This document shows positions 62,963 to 64,000 of a stretch of DNA of 64,000 nt, piece by piece. Each line of letters opens with the position of its first letter. Positions within the stretch are counted from its first letter, which is position 1. Source of the stretch: Actinobacteria bacterium OV320. Lineage in GTDB: Bacteria > Actinomycetota > Actinomycetes > Streptomycetales > Streptomycetaceae. The notes under the pieces were generated by a model, which had not been told where the DNA came from, did no database searches, and was given only the letters and a program-made list of their open reading frames with translations. The stretch is from assembly GCA_001298545.1 (NCBI GenBank), contig LJCX01000028.1, forward strand, positions 124,001 to 188,000, read 5' to 3'. The position numbers and the translations under genes are program-made.

Positions 62963-64000
62963 GTGGAGGCCTTGAGTTCCGACTCGGGCGCACGCACAGC
63001 CTTCGCGGAACGACTCGCGCTGCTGTACAAGGAGGCCGGCAACCCTCCGCTCAAGCGCGTGTCCGAGACGGTCGCCCGACTCCAGCGGGTCGACGAGCGG
63101 GGACGGCCCGTAAGGGTGTCCACCCAGCGGATCAGCGACTGGCGACGGGCCAGGAACGTACCCGCCCAGTTCGCCGCCCTCGCCGCCGTACTGCACGTCC
63201 TGATCCCCGAGGCACGGCGCGCGCGACCCGCACCGGTGTCCACCGGGCTGTACGACCTCGGCCAGTGGCAGCGGCTGTGGGAGCGGGCGGTGGCCGATCC
63301 GGTCGTCGGCGACGCCCCCGTCCCCCCGGTGACGGAAGAGGAGGGCGAGCGGCCGGCCGCCGAGGCTCAGGGTGTCCCCGGAGGGGTGTGCCCCTATCGC
63401 GGGCTCGCCTCGTACCGCGAGCAGGACGCCCGTTGGTTCTTCGGCCGGGAGCGGAGCACGGACGCCCTCGTCGCCCAGCTTCGCGCGGCGGAACGGACGG
63501 GCGGCCTGGTCATGCTGGTCGGCGCCTCCGGGGCGGGCAAGTCCTCCCTGCTCAGCGCCGGTCTCGTGCCCGCCCTGCAGAACGGTGCGGTCTCGCTCGT
63601 CGCCGACCGGAACCGCGGCGGCCGGACGGCGAAGGCAGGCGACTGCGCGCGGGTCCTGCAACTGGTGCCGGGCGCCGATCCGCTCGCCGAGCTGACCAGC
63701 CGTATCCCCGAGCTCGCCCCTTTCACCACATCGGCATCGACCTCTGCCTCTGCCGCTGGCTCTGCCTCTGCTTCTGGCTCTGCCGCTGGCTCTGGCTCGA
63801 CCTCGACCTCGGCCACAGCTCCCGGCGGGAAACCCGGCACCCCCGGCTTCGCGCGGGCCGTACGGGAGGCCGTCACCGCCTGGGCGCGACGAGACACGGC
63901 CGCCTCCTCCGAAGGTTCCGCCTCCTCCAGAGCGTCCGCCTCCTCCAGAGCGTCCGACCCCTCCTCCCCCTCCGGTCTCCCCGCCCGCCCCGTCATCATC
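62963..64000 (+). CDS. nSTAND1-type NTPase with N-terminal helix-turn-helix (partial, 3' end outside window)
   Basis: At least 346 residues. The N-terminus resembles the STAND-linked HTH region (FAERLALLYKEAGNPPLKRVSETVARL...VSTQRISDWRRARNVPAQF); then CPYRGLASYREQDARWFFGRE and Walker A GASGAGKSS (about 187-195), the nSTAND1 signature. WD40 repeats probably follow outside the window. A Ser/Ala-rich insert (SASTSASAAGSASASGS) interrupts the NTPase domain. GTG 62963 is chosen for the GGGGGAAG site upstream; TTG 62972 is possible. Such proteins serve as signal or defence switches; the role here is unknown. Confidence 0.85.
   Translation, partial: MEALSSDSGARTAFAERLALLYKEAGNPPLKRVSETVARLQRVDERGRPVRVSTQRISDWRRARNVPAQFAALAAVLHVLIPEARRARPAPVSTGLYDLGQWQRLWERAVADPVVGDAPVPPVTEEEGERPAAEAQGVPGGVCPYRGLASYREQDARWFFGRERSTDALVAQLRAAERTGGLVMLVGASGAGKSSLLSAGLVPALQNGAVSLVADRNRGGRTAKAGDCARVLQLVPGADPLAELTSRIPELAPFTTSASTSASAAGSASASGSAAGSGSTSTSATAPGGKPGTPGFARAVREAVTAWARRDTAASSEGSASSRASASSRASDPSSPSGLPARPVII

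Overview
The window is GC-rich actinobacterial chromosome and almost certainly from a Streptomyces. It carries recognisable Streptomyces development regulators (bldG with its partner anti-sigma gene, crp, wblA). Gene order from the DUF1998 helicase through the tad cluster, HAD phosphatase, marP, nth, crp, MBL hydrolase, RidA, paired ArsA-like ATPases, whiB-type gene, class A PBP and metallophosphoesterase matches the order I recall for Mycobacterium tuberculosis Rv3649-Rv3683. The species cannot be fixed from the sequence alone.

Layout. 1-3.1 kb: the 5' part of the proton-pumping pyrophosphatase gene hppA, then the bldG/anti-sigma pair. 3.1-12.6 kb: a DUF1998 helicase converging on a seven-gene Flp/Tad-type cluster (ssd/cpaE-like, tadA, tadB, tadC, a DUF4244 pilin-like gene, two TadE/G-like genes), then a 6C small RNA and a HAD phosphatase. 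12.6-25 kb: a Fic-related protein, a ParA/CooC-like ATPase, a deacetylase-like lipoprotein, a SulP-carbonic anhydrase fusion, acetyl-CoA synthetase, NhaA, a holin-like protein and an alpha/beta hydrolase. 25-41.5 kb: the conserved marP-nudix-nth / crp / MBL-nudix-RidA / ArsA pair / wblA / PBP / GatB-YqeY / phosphoesterase / Pr6Pr block.

41.6-46.2 kb is an integrated element in tRNA-Pro(CGG). It is bounded by a 47-bp direct repeat of the tRNA 3' end, and the repeat continues for about 130 bp more, including the 3' end of the integrase gene. Inside are a tyrosine recombinase lacking its N-terminus, a 154-bp nested inverted repeat, several hypotheticals, a T5orf172 GIY-YIG-like protein and two pieces that look like decayed tRNA 3' halves.

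46.4-58.1 kb is an envelope-signalling cluster: two ECF sigma/anti-sigma-like pairs, a sigma-like protein fused to an exported domain and coupled to a PBP with a defective transpeptidase motif, a HupE-like membrane protein with a DUF3500 partner, and a two-component system. An IS701-type transposase fragment lies among them. 58-64 kb holds DUF6479, a tandem DUF5994 pair, DUF2252, a small DUF7144-type membrane protein and the start of a large nSTAND NTPase that runs off the window.

Recurring features are translational coupling (ATGA/GTGA overlaps), strong hairpin terminators, and short tandem repeats expanding both intergenic DNA and low-complexity protein tails.
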